The notes beneath the pieces were generated by a model, which saw only the letters and a list, made by a program, of their open reading frames with translations, had not been told where the DNA came from and searched no databases. Positions 18,018 to 29,120 of a stretch of DNA of 64,000 nucleotides are shown in pieces. The stretch spans positions 124,001 through 188,000 of the forward strand of contig NZ_VMSG01000001.1 of assembly GCF_007713465.1 (NCBI RefSeq). Reading direction: 5' to 3'. A program made the position numbers and the translations under genes. Numbering within the stretch: the first letter of the stretch is position 1; every line of letters starts with the position of its first letter. This stretch comes from Pseudomonas sp. H3(2019) (lineage in GTDB: Bacteria > Pseudomonadota > Gammaproteobacteria > Pseudomonadales > Pseudomonadaceae).

Positions 18018-19916
18018 ATGACTGTCCCGTCCCGTTTCCTGGCCTGGCTGGTGTTCCCGTTGTTTGCCTTGTGCAGTTTCAATTTGCTGGCCGACACGGT
18101 GGAAGGTGCGCCACAGGCACTGCATTTGCTCGATTACATTGGTGCCGATTACCCGGCGACCGTGGAGGCGGGACAGGTCATCGATGACGGCGAATACCGC
18201 GAACAGCTGGAGTTTCTCGGCGTCTTGCAGGGGCTGATCGTTGCGCTGCCGGCAAAACCCGAGCGCGCCGAGCTCGAGCAGGGCGTGAGCAATCTGCGTA
18301 ACGCGGTGACCCAGCGTCAGGACGGTGCGCAGGTAGCTCGTCTGGCGCGGCAATTGGGCGCGAGACTGGCAGTGGCCTATGAAGTCAGCCAGGCACCGAT
18401 CATTACCCCGGATCCCACGCGGGGTGCGCCGTTGTACGCGCAGCACTGCTCGGTGTGCCATGGCGACGCCGGTGCCGGTGATGGTCCTGCAGGTGTTGGC
18501 CTGACGCCGCCACCGGCCAATCTGCGTGATGCCACGCGGCTCGACCGCCTGAGCCTGTACGCGATCTACAGCACGTTGGGGCAGGGCATCGAAGGCACGG
18601 ACATGCCGGCCTTCGCCGATCAACTCGACGAGCGTCAACGCTGGGATCTGGCGACCTACATCGCCGCGTTCAGCGCCGATCCGGCCACGGCGAAAAGTGA
18701 AAAGAACTTCAACCTTGCCGATCTTGCCCGGCAGACCCCGGTGGAAGTGCTGGCGGCCGAAGGCCCTCAGGCAGCCGCTACGTTCCGCGCCCAGCGCGCC
18801 CAACCGCCGCAGGTCAAGCGCGGCCCGGCGCAGTTGCTCGATTACACCGCAGCGACCCTCGACAAGAGCCTGGCCGCGTACCGTGCCGGCGAGCGTGAGC
18901 AGGCTTATGACCTCTCGGTAGCGGCGTATCTGGAGGGCTTCGAACTGGTCGAAAGCTCGCTGGACAACGTCAACACCGTGGTGCGCAAAGACACTGAAAA
19001 ATCCCTGATGGCTTACCGTCAGTCGTTGCAGGACGGGCTGCCGGTCGAGCAAGTCGAGCAACGGCTGGCGTTTGCCAAAACCAGGTTGAAAGAGTCTGCG
19101 GACCTGCTGGGCAGCGATGGTTTGAGCTGGTCGCTGAGCTATGTCTCCGGTTTGCTGATTCTGTTGCGCGAAGGGCTGGAAGCGATTCTGGTTCTGGCTG
19201 CGGTGCTGGCGTTTTTGCGCAACACCGGTCAGCAGTCGGTGATTCGCAGCGTCAACATCGGTTGGGGATTGGCGCTGGTGGCGGGTTTGGCGACCTGGGC
19301 GCTGGCGGCCTACGTGATCGATGTCAGCGGTGCCCAGCGCGAACTGCTGGAAGGCTGCACCGCATTATTTGCCAGCGTCATGGTGCTCTGGCTCGGGGTG
19401 TGGATGCACGACCGTCGTCACGCGGCGGCCTGGCAGGATTACATCAAGAGCAGCCTGGTCAGTGGCGGTGGGCGTTTCGGGTTTGCGGCGCTGGCGTTTT
19501 TCTCGGTCTACCGCGAGCTGTTCGAAGTGGTGCTGTTTTACGAAACCCTGTGGCTGCAAGCCGGCCCGGCCGGGCATAACGCAGTACTGGCGGGTGGCGC
19601 CACGGCGCTGGTGCTGTTGATCGGTCTGGCCTGGGTGATCCTGCGCGGTTCGGCAAAACTGCCGCTGGCGCTGTTCTTCGGGATCAACGCCGGTTTGCTC
19701 TGCGCGTTGTCGGTGGTGTTCGCCGGGCATGGCGTCAAGGCTTTGCAGGAGGCCGGGATCTTCGGCACTCGTCCGGTGCCATTCTTTGACTTCGACTGGC
19801 TGGGGATTCACGCTGACGCTTACTCGCTGGGTGCGCAGGTGGTGGCGATTCTGGCGATTGTCGTGCTGTATAGCCGTAGTCGCATGGCGGAGAAGCGACG
19901 GGTGCAGGTTTCTTAA
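18018..19916 (+). CDS. Cytochrome c / FTR1-family iron permease
   Basis: A 632-aa two-part protein. After a signal-like N-terminus, a c-type cytochrome domain has the heme motif CSVCH at residues 144-148 and a likely axial Met196 in GTDMPAF. A helical segment follows (about 265-365). The C-terminal part (about 375-625) is an FTR1/EfeU permease with seven or so helices and the iron-binding motifs REGLE at 384-388 and RELFE at 499-503. FTR1 proteins import ferric iron coupled to oxidation of ferrous iron; the fused cytochrome may accept those electrons. No EfeO or EfeB gene is nearby. Confidence 0.88.
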   Translation: MTVPSRFLAWLVFPLFALCSFNLLADTVEGAPQALHLLDYIGADYPATVEAGQVIDDGEYREQLEFLGVLQGLIVALPAKPERAELEQGVSNLRNAVTQRQDGAQVARLARQLGARLAVAYEVSQAPIITPDPTRGAPLYAQHCSVCHGDAGAGDGPAGVGLTPPPANLRDATRLDRLSLYAIYSTLGQGIEGTDMPAFADQLDERQRWDLATYIAAFSADPATAKSEKNFNLADLARQTPVEVLAAEGPQAAATFRAQRAQPPQVKRGPAQLLDYTAATLDKSLAAYRAGEREQAYDLSVAAYLEGFELVESSLDNVNTVVRKDTEKSLMAYRQSLQDGLPVEQVEQRLAFAKTRLKESADLLGSDGLSWSLSYVSGLLILLREGLEAILVLAAVLAFLRNTGQQSVIRSVNIGWGLALVAGLATWALAAYVIDVSGAQRELLEGCTALFASVMVLWLGVWMHDRRHAAAWQDYIKSSLVSGGGRFGFAALAFFSVYRELFEVVLFYETLWLQAGPAGHNAVLAGGATALVLLIGLAWVILRGSAKLPLALFFGINAGLLCALSVVFAGHGVKALQEAGIFGTRPVPFFDFDWLGIHADAYSLGAQVVAILAIVVLYSRSRMAEKRRVQVS

Positions 19917-19929
19917 AAGGAAATACACA

Positions 19930-20385
19930 ATGCGTGTCTGGATCGATGCCGACGCCTGCCCTCGGGCAGCCAAGGACCTGGTGGTGAAGTTTGCGCTCAA
20001 GCGCCAATTCGAGGTGGTGATGGTGGCCGGTCAGCCGCAGATCAAGCCGGGCCTGGCCCTGGTGAAGTTGATCGTGGTGCCGAGCGGTCCAGACGCGGCC
20101 GACGATTACCTGGTGGAGCACGCGGTACCGGGTGAGTTGGTGATTTGCAGCGATGTACCACTGGCCGACCGTTTGGTGAAAAAGGGCGTTGCGGCGCTGG
20201 ATCCTCGGGGCAAGGAGTTCGATGCGCAGAACATGGGCGATCGGCTGGCGGTGCGTAACCTGTTCACCGACCTGCGTGAGCAGGGTCAGATGGGCGGCGG
20301 GCCGGCGCCGTTTGGCGATCGCGAGAAGCAGGCGTTCGCCAATGCGCTGGACCGGATACTTACGCGGCTATCTCGAAAGTCTTGA
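19930..20385 (+). CDS. YaiI/YqxD family protein (DUF188)
   Basis: A 151-aa cytoplasmic protein of the UPF0178/DUF188 family, recognisable from MRVWIDADACPRAAKDLV and the end NALDRILTRL. The Asp-rich N-terminus resembles PIN-like nucleases, but no activity is established for the family. AAGGA lies 8 bases before the ATG, and only 13 bases separate it from the FTR1 gene, so they may be cotranscribed. The frame is open further upstream over the FTR1 gene, which is a shadow. Confidence 0.88.
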   Translation: MRVWIDADACPRAAKDLVVKFALKRQFEVVMVAGQPQIKPGLALVKLIVVPSGPDAADDYLVEHAVPGELVICSDVPLADRLVKKGVAALDPRGKEFDAQNMGDRLAVRNLFTDLREQGQMGGGPAPFGDREKQAFANALDRILTRLSRKS

Positions 20386-20401
20386 GCCTTGTGGTGAACC
20401 C

Positions 20402-20491
20402 TGTGGGAGCGAGCTTGCTCGCGATAGCGACCTAACCGCCGACATCAATGTTGAATTTGCTGACCCCATCGCGAGCAAGCTCGCTCCCACA
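20402..20491. repeat. REP pair (REPIN), GTGGGAGCGAGC family
   Basis: Arms 20402-20425 and 20468-20491 are exact 24-base inverted copies, separated by 42 bases. The GTGGGAG ends are on the outside. It lies between the convergent YaiI-like gene and elbB. Confidence 0.9.
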
Positions 20492-20501
20492 TTAGTCAGT
20501 G

Positions 20502-21173
20502 TTACGCATCATCATTCTCATGCGTCAGCTCTAAAACCCGATCAACCAGCTTGTTGATCCCTGAAGCCGCTTCGCTGATTGATTGCGCCAGCATATAGGC
20601 CGGAGTGCTGACCAGTTTGCGTGCCTTGTCTTCGATGATCTCGCCAACGGCACAATCGACATGGGTCGCGCCCATTCGGGTCATGGCGGCGGCGGTGTCG
20701 GCGTCGTTGCCGATGGTGCAGGTCACGCCCGGGCCGTAGATTTTCGCCGCCAACGCCGGCGAGATGCAGATCAGGCCAACCGGTTTGCCGGCTTCGGCAA
20801 AGGCTTCGGCCAGCGCCAGGACATCTGGCTGAATGCTGCAACCGGCGCCTTCGATGGCGAAGTTGGACAAGTTCTTCGCTGCGCCAAAACCACCGGGCAC
20901 GATCAGCGCATCGAAGTCTTCGGCGTTGGCTTCACGCAGGTCTTTCACTTGCCCGCGGGCAATGCGCGCCGACTCCACCAGCACATTGCGCGACTCGGGC
21001 ATTTCTTTGCCCGTCAGGTGGTTGACCACATGCAATTGCGCGATATCAGGGGCGAAACATTGCACCTGCGCGCCGCGTTGGTCGAGGCGCAGCAGGGTCA
21101 TCACGCTTTCATGGATCTCGGCGCCGTCATACACGCCACAGCCGGAAAGTATCACTGCAACTTTTTTGCTCAT
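20502..21173 (-). CDS. elbB: ElbB, glyoxalase / isoprenoid biosynthesis-associated protein
   Basis: A 223-aa member of the DJ-1/PfpI superfamily related to E. coli ElbB (glyoxalase activity reported; linked to isoprenoid synthesis by genetics). Visible: SGCGVYDGAEIHES at the N-terminus, the LIVPGGFGAAKNLS turn, and the likely nucleophile cysteine in GLICISPA. It has no signal peptide. A cysteine at the elbow and the nearby glutamate fit the family. Confidence 0.92.
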   Translation of the reverse strand: MSKKVAVILSGCGVYDGAEIHESVMTLLRLDQRGAQVQCFAPDIAQLHVVNHLTGKEMPESRNVLVESARIARGQVKDLREANAEDFDALIVPGGFGAAKNLSNFAIEGAGCSIQPDVLALAEAFAEAGKPVGLICISPALAAKIYGPGVTCTIGNDADTAAAMTRMGATHVDCAVGEIIEDKARKLVSTPAYMLAQSISEAASGINKLVDRVLELTHENDDA

Positions 21174-21288
21174 GGGTTCTTCTCCAGTTTCATGGCGTTA
21201 AATGTCCACTAATTTGTCACTCGTTGCCATAGGGTTATTTCACGGCTACACCTAGGATCAGTCATCACCATTGCGATCAGGTCGCGTC

Positions 21289-22524
21289 ATGGACTTCATT
21301 CTGTATGCGGTGCCGTTTTTCTTCGTGTTGATTGCCGTCGAGCTGCTGGCGGATCGTTGGCGCGGGGTGCGTAATTATCGCCTGGCCGATGCGATCAACA
21401 GCCTCAGCACCGGCGTGTTGTCGACCACCACCGGCCTGCTGACCAAAGGTGTGGGGCTGGTGACGTACGCGTTTGCGCTGAAGCATCTGGCGTTGTTCGA
21501 GCTGTCGGCCGAGAGCGTTTGGGTGTGGGTGTTCGCCTTTGTTGCCTATGACTTCTGCTACTACTGGCTGCATCGCATGGGGCATGAGCGCAACATCCTC
21601 TGGGCGGCGCATTCGGTGCACCACCAAAGCGAGGACTACAACCTCTCCACGGCATTGCGCCAGACCAGCACCGGGTTTCTGCTGAGCTGGATTTTCTACT
21701 TGCCGATGGCGGTACTCGGCGTGCCGCTGCTGGTGTTCATCAGCGTCGCGGCGCTGAATCTGCTGTACCAATTCTGGGTTCACACCAAACACATTCCCAA
21801 GCTTGGCTGGTTCGAATGGTTCTTCGTCACGCCCTCCAACCATCGGGCTCACCATGCGCAGAACGCGCTCTACATGGATCGCAACTACGGTGGGGTGTTC
21901 ATTATCTGGGATCGGCTGTTTGGCTCGTTCCAGGAAGAAGACGACAACGAACCGGTGATTTTTGGCGTGACCACACCGTTGGCGAGCTGGAATCCGTTGT
22001 GGGCGAATGTGCAGTTCTATGCGCAGTTATGGGCCGATGCACGACGCGCCGAGCGCTGGTGGGACAAGCTGCGAATCTGGTTCATGCGCACCGGTTGGCG
22101 GCCCGCGGACGTGGCGGCGAAGTACCCGATGAACAAGCCGGACCTAAGTCAGTTCCGCAAATTCGAGGTGCCGCTGGACGGGCGACAGCAGGTGTATATC
22201 GCGTTGCAGTTTTGCTTGTACATCGCGCTGGGCAGCTACCTGATGAATCTGGAACGAAGCTTGCCAGCCGCGGCCCTGGTGTTGGGTTGGGGGGCGGTAG
22301 CGCTGGGGTTGTTTGTGCTGGGCGTAGCCCTGGAGAATCGCCCGCAGGCGTTGAAACTGGAGTTGCTGCGGCTGGCGCTGAACTTGCCGCTGGTGTGGCT
22401 GGCGCCGCTGGTCGGGCTATGGCCGGCCAGCGCGGTGGGCTGGATCGGCTTGCTCAGTTATAGCCTGCTCAGCGGCATCGGTCTCTACTGCTGCAAAAAC
22501 CGCATCACTCGACTGGCGTCGTAG
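21289..22524 (+). CDS. Fatty acid hydroxylase / sterol desaturase family membrane protein
   Basis: A 411-aa membrane-bound di-iron enzyme. The histidine clusters that hold the iron pair are visible: HRMGH at 95-99, HSVHH at 108-112, His166 with His169, and HRAHH at 186-190. These proteins hydroxylate or desaturate lipids; the substrate here is unknown. Unlike short family members it carries about 120 extra C-terminal residues with additional membrane helices. The ATG at 21289 is preferred to one six codons earlier because the family start is MDFILYAVPF. Its 3' end overlaps the convergent DedA gene by 20 bases. Confidence 0.87.
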   Translation: MDFILYAVPFFFVLIAVELLADRWRGVRNYRLADAINSLSTGVLSTTTGLLTKGVGLVTYAFALKHLALFELSAESVWVWVFAFVAYDFCYYWLHRMGHERNILWAAHSVHHQSEDYNLSTALRQTSTGFLLSWIFYLPMAVLGVPLLVFISVAALNLLYQFWVHTKHIPKLGWFEWFFVTPSNHRAHHAQNALYMDRNYGGVFIIWDRLFGSFQEEDDNEPVIFGVTTPLASWNPLWANVQFYAQLWADARRAERWWDKLRIWFMRTGWRPADVAAKYPMNKPDLSQFRKFEVPLDGRQQVYIALQFCLYIALGSYLMNLERSLPAAALVLGWGAVALGLFVLGVALENRPQALKLELLRLALNLPLVWLAPLVGLWPASAVGWIGLLSYSLLSGIGLYCCKNRITRLAS

Positions 22525-23137
22525 GTTCGCTGCTCTTGGCCTTTTCAGCTTGCAGGACTTGATCGTCTTCGTAGATTTTCCTGGCGAGGCGAGCATTCTT
22601 GAAACGCCGGCGCAGCCACAGGCAGAAGCCCAGCACCAGCAGGGCGCCGAGTACCCACAGTTCGTACTTCTTGACGCTGCCGAGCATGCCTTCGAGCACC
22701 GCGCCAAAGTGGTAAGCGGCAGCCGCCAGGGCGCTGGCCCATATCGCCGCACCAATACCATTGAGTATCAGGTAGCGTCCCGGCGGATAACCCGACAGGC
22801 CGATGGCCACGGGCATTACCGTGCGCAGGCCGTAGACGAAGCGAAAGCTCAGCACCCAGATGTCCGGGTGCTTGCGGATATGCTCCAGCGCCCGATCACC
22901 CATCAGTTGCCAGCGTGGTTTGCGCGCCAGCAGTTTGCGGCCGTGTTTGCGCCCCAGGAAGTACCACAGCTGATCGCCGGCGTAACTGCCGAAGAACGCC
23001 ACGACCACCACCAGGTTGATGTCCATGTATCCACGGAACGCGAGGAAGCCTGCGAGTACCAAAATGGTTTCGCCTTCGAAGAACGTGCCGAGGAAAAGGG
23101 CAAAGTAGCCGAAGTCATGCAGAAATTGTTGGAGCAT
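22505..23137 (-). CDS. DedA family membrane protein
   Basis: A 210-aa inner membrane protein of the DedA/SNARE-associated family, recently tied to flipping of undecaprenyl phosphate or phospholipids. Visible features are FEGETILVLAGFLAFRG at the N-terminus, the GDQLWYFLGRKHG loop and the conserved FRFVYGLRTVMPVAIGLSG. The C-terminus is a charged tail. Which DedA subgroup it belongs to is not decided. Confidence 0.9.
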   Translation of the reverse strand: MLQQFLHDFGYFALFLGTFFEGETILVLAGFLAFRGYMDINLVVVVAFFGSYAGDQLWYFLGRKHGRKLLARKPRWQLMGDRALEHIRKHPDIWVLSFRFVYGLRTVMPVAIGLSGYPPGRYLILNGIGAAIWASALAAAAYHFGAVLEGMLGSVKKYELWVLGALLVLGFCLWLRRRFKNARLARKIYEDDQVLQAEKAKSSEPTTPVE

Positions 23138-23218
23138 TGTCTGGGTGCTGGCGAAATGAACGCGCAGCCTAACCCTTCAGGCACATTCAGGAAAGTGTCG
23201 AAATGTGTCTCGACGTGA

Positions 23219-24358
<1,140 letters not shown>

Positions 24359-24376
24359 CCCTCCCAGGAACATCCG

Positions 24377-26590
24377 ATGAATACCGAAGGACTCACTGAA
24401 GTTGCCGTAAAAGAAGCTCAGCCGCTGGTTGAGCCTGTCGTTGAAATCGAGCCTGCCCCACCCGCGGTGGTGGTAGCCGAAGTGGCACCGGCGGCGCCGG
24501 CAGTCGCGATTCCAGGCCTGGATGACAGCAGCTTGTACATCCATCGTGAGCTGTCGCAACTGCAGTTCAACATCCGCGTGCTGGAGCAGGCGCTGGATGA
24601 GTCCTATCCGTTGCTGGAACGGCTGAAATTTCTGCTGATCTTCTCCAGCAACCTGGACGAGTTCTTCGAGATTCGTGTTGCCGGGCTCAAGAAACAGATC
24701 ACCTTCGCCCGTGAACAAGCCGGTGCCGACGGCTTGCAACCGCATCAGGCGTTGGCGCGCATCAGTGATCTGGTGCACGGTCACGTCGATCGCCAATACG
24801 CGATCCTCAACGACATCCTGTTGCCGGAACTGGAGAAGCATCAGGTCCGCTTCATCCGTCGCCGCTACTGGACCACCAAACTCAAGACCTGGGTGCGCCG
24901 CTATTTCCGCGACGAGATCGCGCCGATCATCACCCCGATCGGTCTCGACCCGACGCACCCGTTCCCGTTGCTGGTGAACAAGAGCCTGAACTTCATTGTC
25001 GAGCTCGAAGGTATCGATGCGTTCGGTCGCGATTCCGGCCTGGCGATCATCCCGGCACCGCGTTTGCTGCCGCGTGTGATCAAGGTACCGGAAGAAGTCG
25101 GTGGTACGGGTGACAACTATGTGTTCCTGTCGTCGATGATCCACGCTCACGCCGACGACCTGTTCCAGGGCATGAAGGTCAAGGGCTGTTATCAGTTCCG
25201 CCTGACCCGAAACGCTGACCTGGCGGTCGACACCGAAGACGTCGAAGACCTGGCCCGCGCCCTGCGCGGTGAGCTGTTCTCCCGTCGCTACGGTGACGCG
25301 GTGCGTCTGGAAGTCGCGGACACCTGCCCGAAACACCTGTCCGACTACCTGCTCAAGCAATTCAATCTGAGCGAGACCGAGCTGTATCAGGTCAACGGTC
25401 CGGTCAACCTGACGCGGCTGTTCAGCATCACCGGCCTGGACAGTCACCCGGAACTGCAATACACGCCGTTCACCCCGCAGATCCCGAAATTGCTGCAGAA
25501 CAGCGAAAACATTTTCAGCGTGATCAGCAAGCAGGACATTCTGCTGCTGCACCCGTTCGAGTCCTTCACCCCGGTGGTCGACTTGCTGCGCCAGGCGGCC
25601 AAGGACCCGCACGTGTTGGCGGTCCGTCAGACCCTTTACCGCAGCGGCGCCAACTCGGAGATCGTTGATGCGCTGGTTGATGCGGCGCGTAACGGCAAGG
25701 AAGTCACCGCGGTGATTGAATTGCGCGCGCGGTTCGACGAAGAGTCCAACCTGCAACTGGCCAGCCGTCTGCAAGCGGCCGGCGCGGTGGTGATCTACGG
25801 CGTGGTGGGCTTCAAGACCCACGCCAAGATGATGCTGATCCTGCGTCGCGAGGCCGGTGAGATCGTCCGCTACGCCCACTTGGGCACCGGCAACTACCAC
25901 GCCGCCAACGCCCGCCTGTACACCGACTACAGCCTGCTGACGTCCGACGACGCCTTGTGCGAAGACGTCGGCAAACTGTTCAGTCAGTTGATCGGTATGG
26001 GTAAAACCCTGCGCATGAAGAAACTGCTGCATGCGCCGTTCACGCTGAAGAAGGGCATGCTCGACATGATTGCCCGGGAAACCCAGTTCGCCCTTGATGG
26101 CAAGCCGGCGCAGATCATCGCCAAGTTCAACTCGCTGACCGACCCTAAGGTCATCCGCGCGCTGTACAAGGCCAGCCAGTCGGGGGTGCGGATCGATCTG
26201 GTGGTGCGCGGCATGTGCTGCCTGCGGCCGGGTATCGCCGGGGTTTCGCACAACATCCACGTGCGCTCGATCATCGGTCGATTCCTGGAGCACACGCGGG
26301 TTTTCTACTTCCTCAATGGCGGCGAAGAGCAGATGTTCCTGTCGAGTGCCGACTGGATGGAGCGCAACCTCGATAAACGCGTCGAGACGTGCTTCCCGGT
26401 AGAAGGCAAGAAGCTGATTACCCGGGTCAAGAAAGAGCTGGAGCTTTACCTGACCGATAACACCCACAGTTGGAGCCTGCAGCCGGACGGCCGTTACATC
26501 CGCAACACGCCGACCGGCAACCAGAACCCGCGCAGCGCCCAGGCAACCTTGCTGGAGCGTTTGGGCAGCCCGATTCTGACTGTTAGTTAA
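24377..26590 (+). CDS. ppk: Polyphosphate kinase 1
   Basis: Makes inorganic polyphosphate from ATP reversibly. It is 737 aa, similar to the P. aeruginosa enzyme. A Pro/Ala/Val-rich extension covers about residues 1-45; the core begins near [19 protein letters not shown]. The phosphohistidine region with [14 protein letters not shown] and HLGTGNYH is intact. It starts 18 bases after hemB, so it may share a transcript with it, and it is convergent with ppx, which degrades the same polymer; a strong terminator lies between them. Confidence 0.96.
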   Translation: MNTEGLTEVAVKEAQPLVEPVVEIEPAPPAVVVAEVAPAAPAVAIPGLDDSSLYIHRELSQLQFNIRVLEQALDESYPLLERLKFLLIFSSNLDEFFEIRVAGLKKQITFAREQAGADGLQPHQALARISDLVHGHVDRQYAILNDILLPELEKHQVRFIRRRYWTTKLKTWVRRYFRDEIAPIITPIGLDPTHPFPLLVNKSLNFIVELEGIDAFGRDSGLAIIPAPRLLPRVIKVPEEVGGTGDNYVFLSSMIHAHADDLFQGMKVKGCYQFRLTRNADLAVDTEDVEDLARALRGELFSRRYGDAVRLEVADTCPKHLSDYLLKQFNLSETELYQVNGPVNLTRLFSITGLDSHPELQYTPFTPQIPKLLQNSENIFSVISKQDILLLHPFESFTPVVDLLRQAAKDPHVLAVRQTLYRSGANSEIVDALVDAARNGKEVTAVIELRARFDEESNLQLASRLQAAGAVVIYGVVGFKTHAKMMLILRREAGEIVRYAHLGTGNYHAANARLYTDYSLLTSDDALCEDVGKLFSQLIGMGKTLRMKKLLHAPFTLKKGMLDMIARETQFALDGKPAQIIAKFNSLTDPKVIRALYKASQSGVRIDLVVRGMCCLRPGIAGVSHNIHVRSIIGRFLEHTRVFYFLNGGEEQMFLSSADWMERNLDKRVETCFPVEGKKLITRVKKELELYLTDNTHSWSLQPDGRYIRNTPTGNQNPRSAQATLLERLGSPILTVS

Positions 26591-26614
26591 CGCAGGAGAG
26601 GGACCGGCATGATG

Positions 26615-26646
26615 CAAAAGGGCGATCCGCAAGGATCGCCCTTTTG
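26615..26646. terminator. Bidirectional intrinsic terminator between ppk and ppx
   Basis: CAAAAGGGCGATCC (26615-26628) and GGATCGCCCTTTTG (26633-26646) form a perfect 14-bp stem with a GCAA tetraloop. A T-run is present on both strands. Confidence 0.9.
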
Positions 26647-26649
26647 TTT

Positions 26650-28152
26650 TCAGCGAACGTTAAGCACGAAGTTGACGCGTGTCAGCCATTCCGCTTCCAG
26701 CGCGAAGTCGGCCTGGGTCAGCTGGTTTTCGTCCAGCCAGTTCTCCGGAAACAACACATCCAGGGTGTCGCCGTTGGCCTGCAAGGTGACCTGCGGCATT
26801 TTTTGGGTGCCGCGGATGTGATGGAACAGAATTGCGAAGCGCAGCAGCACGCAGAGGCGAATCAGCTTGATGCCGTCATCGCCGAACTCGGCGAACCTGT
26901 CCTTGGGAATATTGCGGCGGTGGCCGCGTACCAGCAGCGCCAGCATCAGCTGGTCCTCACGGGAAAAACCGGCCAGATCGGAGTGTTCGATCAGGTAGGC
27001 GCCGTGTTTGTGGAATTGATAGTGGGCGATATCCAGCCCGATTTCGTGGACCTTGGCCGCCCAGCCCAGCAAGTCGCGCCAGACGCCGTCATTCAGGTCC
27101 CAGTCCTCGGCCACCTGGTCGAACGCATGAAGCGCTTTGCGTTCGACGCGGTCGGCCTGTCCCACATCGACGTGGTAACGCTCCATGAGCGAGCTGAGGG
27201 TGCGTTCGCGGACGTCTTCGTGGTGATGACGGCCCAGCAGGTCATAGAGCACGCCTTCACGCAGAGCGCCTTCACAGTGATCCATGCGTTGCAGTTCGAG
27301 AGCGTCGAAAATCGCTTCGAGAATCGCCAGGCCAGCCGGGAAAATCGCCCGGCGATCCGGTTTGATGCCTTCGAAATCGATTTTCTCGACGTCACCGAGT
27401 TTGATCAGTCGGCGCTTGAGCCAGGACAGACCCTCGGCGTTGACCTCGCCAGTCCCGTGGCCGCCAGCCTTCAGCGCCAGACCGATGGCGCGAATGGTGC
27501 CCGAGGAGCCGATGGCTTCATCCCAGGTCAGGCGGTGCAGGGCGTGCTCGATGCTCATGATCTCCAGCCGCGCCGCCGTGTAGGCCTGGGCGTAACGGGC
27601 CGGGGTGATCTTGCCGTCGCGGAAATAGCGCTGGGTGTAGCTGACGCAGCCCATTTGCAGGCTTTCGCGCAACAGCGGCTCGAAGCGCTGGCCGATGATG
27701 AATTCGGTACTGCCACCGCCGATGTCGGCCACCAGACGCTTGCCCGGTGTGTCGGCGAGGGTGTGGGAGACGCCAAGGTAGATCAGGCGGGCTTCTTCAC
27801 GACCGGAGATGACTTCCACCGGGTGGCCAAGGATTTCTTCGGCGCGGCGGATGAATTCGCCACGGTTGCGCGCCTCGCGCAGGGCGTTGGTGCCGACGAT
27901 CCGCACGGCGCCCGGTGGCATGCCGTTGATCAGTTGGGCAAAGCGCTTCAGGCAATCGAGCCCGCGCTGCATGGATTCTTCGGTGAGTTGGCGCTCTTCG
28001 TCGATCCCCGCGGCCAACTGGACCTTCTCGCCAAGCCGCTCGAGAATACGGATTTCATTGTGCAGGGCCTTGGCCACGACCATATGAAAGCTGTTCGAGC
28101 CCAGGTCGATGGCGGCAATCAGAGACAGATTCTTGGCTTGGGATTGAGGCAT
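26650..28152 (-). CDS. ppx: Exopolyphosphatase
   Basis: Removes terminal phosphate from polyphosphate. It is 500 aa and belongs to the Ppx/GppA family (actin-like ATPase fold). Visible are [17 protein letters not shown] (phosphate loop 1), the glutamate-containing ALREARN and the second loop [12 protein letters not shown]. The C-terminal half is the HD-like helical domain. It is encoded convergently with ppk, a common Pseudomonas layout. Confidence 0.95.
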   Translation of the reverse strand: MPQSQAKNLSLIAAIDLGSNSFHMVVAKALHNEIRILERLGEKVQLAAGIDEERQLTEESMQRGLDCLKRFAQLINGMPPGAVRIVGTNALREARNRGEFIRRAEEILGHPVEVISGREEARLIYLGVSHTLADTPGKRLVADIGGGSTEFIIGQRFEPLLRESLQMGCVSYTQRYFRDGKITPARYAQAYTAARLEIMSIEHALHRLTWDEAIGSSGTIRAIGLALKAGGHGTGEVNAEGLSWLKRRLIKLGDVEKIDFEGIKPDRRAIFPAGLAILEAIFDALELQRMDHCEGALREGVLYDLLGRHHHEDVRERTLSSLMERYHVDVGQADRVERKALHAFDQVAEDWDLNDGVWRDLLGWAAKVHEIGLDIAHYQFHKHGAYLIEHSDLAGFSREDQLMLALLVRGHRRNIPKDRFAEFGDDGIKLIRLCVLLRFAILFHHIRGTQKMPQVTLQANGDTLDVLFPENWLDENQLTQADFALEAEWLTRVNFVLNVR

Positions 28153-28269
28153 GGTGAGGGGGTCTCGGTCGATAACCTCGACATCCTGCCACGATCAACC
28201 GCTGCCGCCAACGCGTAGTATTTAAAGCCTTGATCCAGAGCAGGAATGCCAGTGACCGCTTCGCGGTCA

Positions 28270-28359
28270 ATCGCGAGCAAGCTCGCTCCCACAGGGTTCT
28301 TTGTTGCCTTCGGTCCTGTGGGCGACGCAAACCAATGTGGGAGCGAGCTTGCTCGCGAT
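28270..28359. repeat. REP pair, inverted arm orientation
   Basis: The same 24-base arms as at 20402, here with the ATCGCGAG ends outside and the GTGGGAG ends inside (28270-28293 and 28336-28359), again separated by 42 bases. It lies between the ppx start and the end of the ABC ATPase gene. Confidence 0.9.
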
Positions 28360-28382
28360 GGCGGCCTGGCAGGCGCCCAAAA

Positions 28383-29120
28383 TCAGCCTGCCGCTTCTAC
28401 TGTTCCAATGAAATTCGCCAGCTCCGTCGTTTGCGGATTGGCAAACAACACCTTCGGATCGCCCACCTCGTGCACCTTGCCCTGGTGCATGAACACCAGT
28501 TTGTCGCCGACTTCGCGGGCGAAGCGCATTTCGTGGGTGACCATGATCAGCGTCATCCCGTCCCTGGCCAATTGCCGGACCACGCTCAGCACCTCATTGA
28601 CCAGCTCCGGGTCGAGCGCCGAGGTGATTTCGTCGCACAGCAGTACTTTCGGCGACATCGCCAGGGCCCGGGCAATCGCAACACGCTGTTGCTGGCCGCC
28701 GGACAGTCGATCCGGGAACGCATCGAATTTCTCTGCGAGCCCGACCCGCTCCAGCATCTGTCGCGCCAGCTCGGCGGCTTTGATCTTCGACACTTTCTGC
28801 ACCACCTGCGGCGCAAGCATGACGTTTTCGCCCACCGTCAGGTGCGGGAACAGGTTGAATTGCTGAAACACCATGCCGACCTTCTGCCGCAGGCTGCGCA
28901 GGTCGGCGCGGGCGGCGTCGAGGTATTCGCCGTCGACTTCGATCACCCCGTCGTTGATCGACTCCAGGCCGTTCAAGGTGCGCAGCAGGGTCGATTTACC
29001 CGAGCCGCTACGCCCGATGATCGCCACTACCTGGCCTTCGTCGACGCTCAGGTCGATGCCTTTGAGCACATGGTGATCACCGTAATACTTATGCAGGGCG
29101 GAAATTCTAAGCAGAGGCAT
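28383..29120 (-). CDS. Amino acid ABC transporter ATP-binding protein
   Basis: A 245-aa ATPase of the polar amino acid (HisP/GlnQ) ABC family. Walker A GRSGSGKST at 36-44, signature LSGGQQQRVAIARAL and Walker B VLLCDEITSALDPEL are present. The start at 29120 (MPLLRISALHKYYG) overlaps the upstream permease gene by 14 bases. It powers import by the two permeases and the binding protein encoded upstream. Confidence 0.93.
   Translation of the reverse strand: MPLLRISALHKYYGDHHVLKGIDLSVDEGQVVAIIGRSGSGKSTLLRTLNGLESINDGVIEVDGEYLDAARADLRSLRQKVGMVFQQFNLFPHLTVGENVMLAPQVVQKVSKIKAAELARQMLERVGLAEKFDAFPDRLSGGQQQRVAIARALAMSPKVLLCDEITSALDPELVNEVLSVVRQLARDGMTLIMVTHEMRFAREVGDKLVFMHQGKVHEVGDPKVLFANPQTTELANFIGTVEAAG

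Noticed and set aside
26644-28218. 524-aa plus-strand frame opposite ppx
   Set aside because: Ppx is clear on the other strand with its motifs; this frame only mirrors it.
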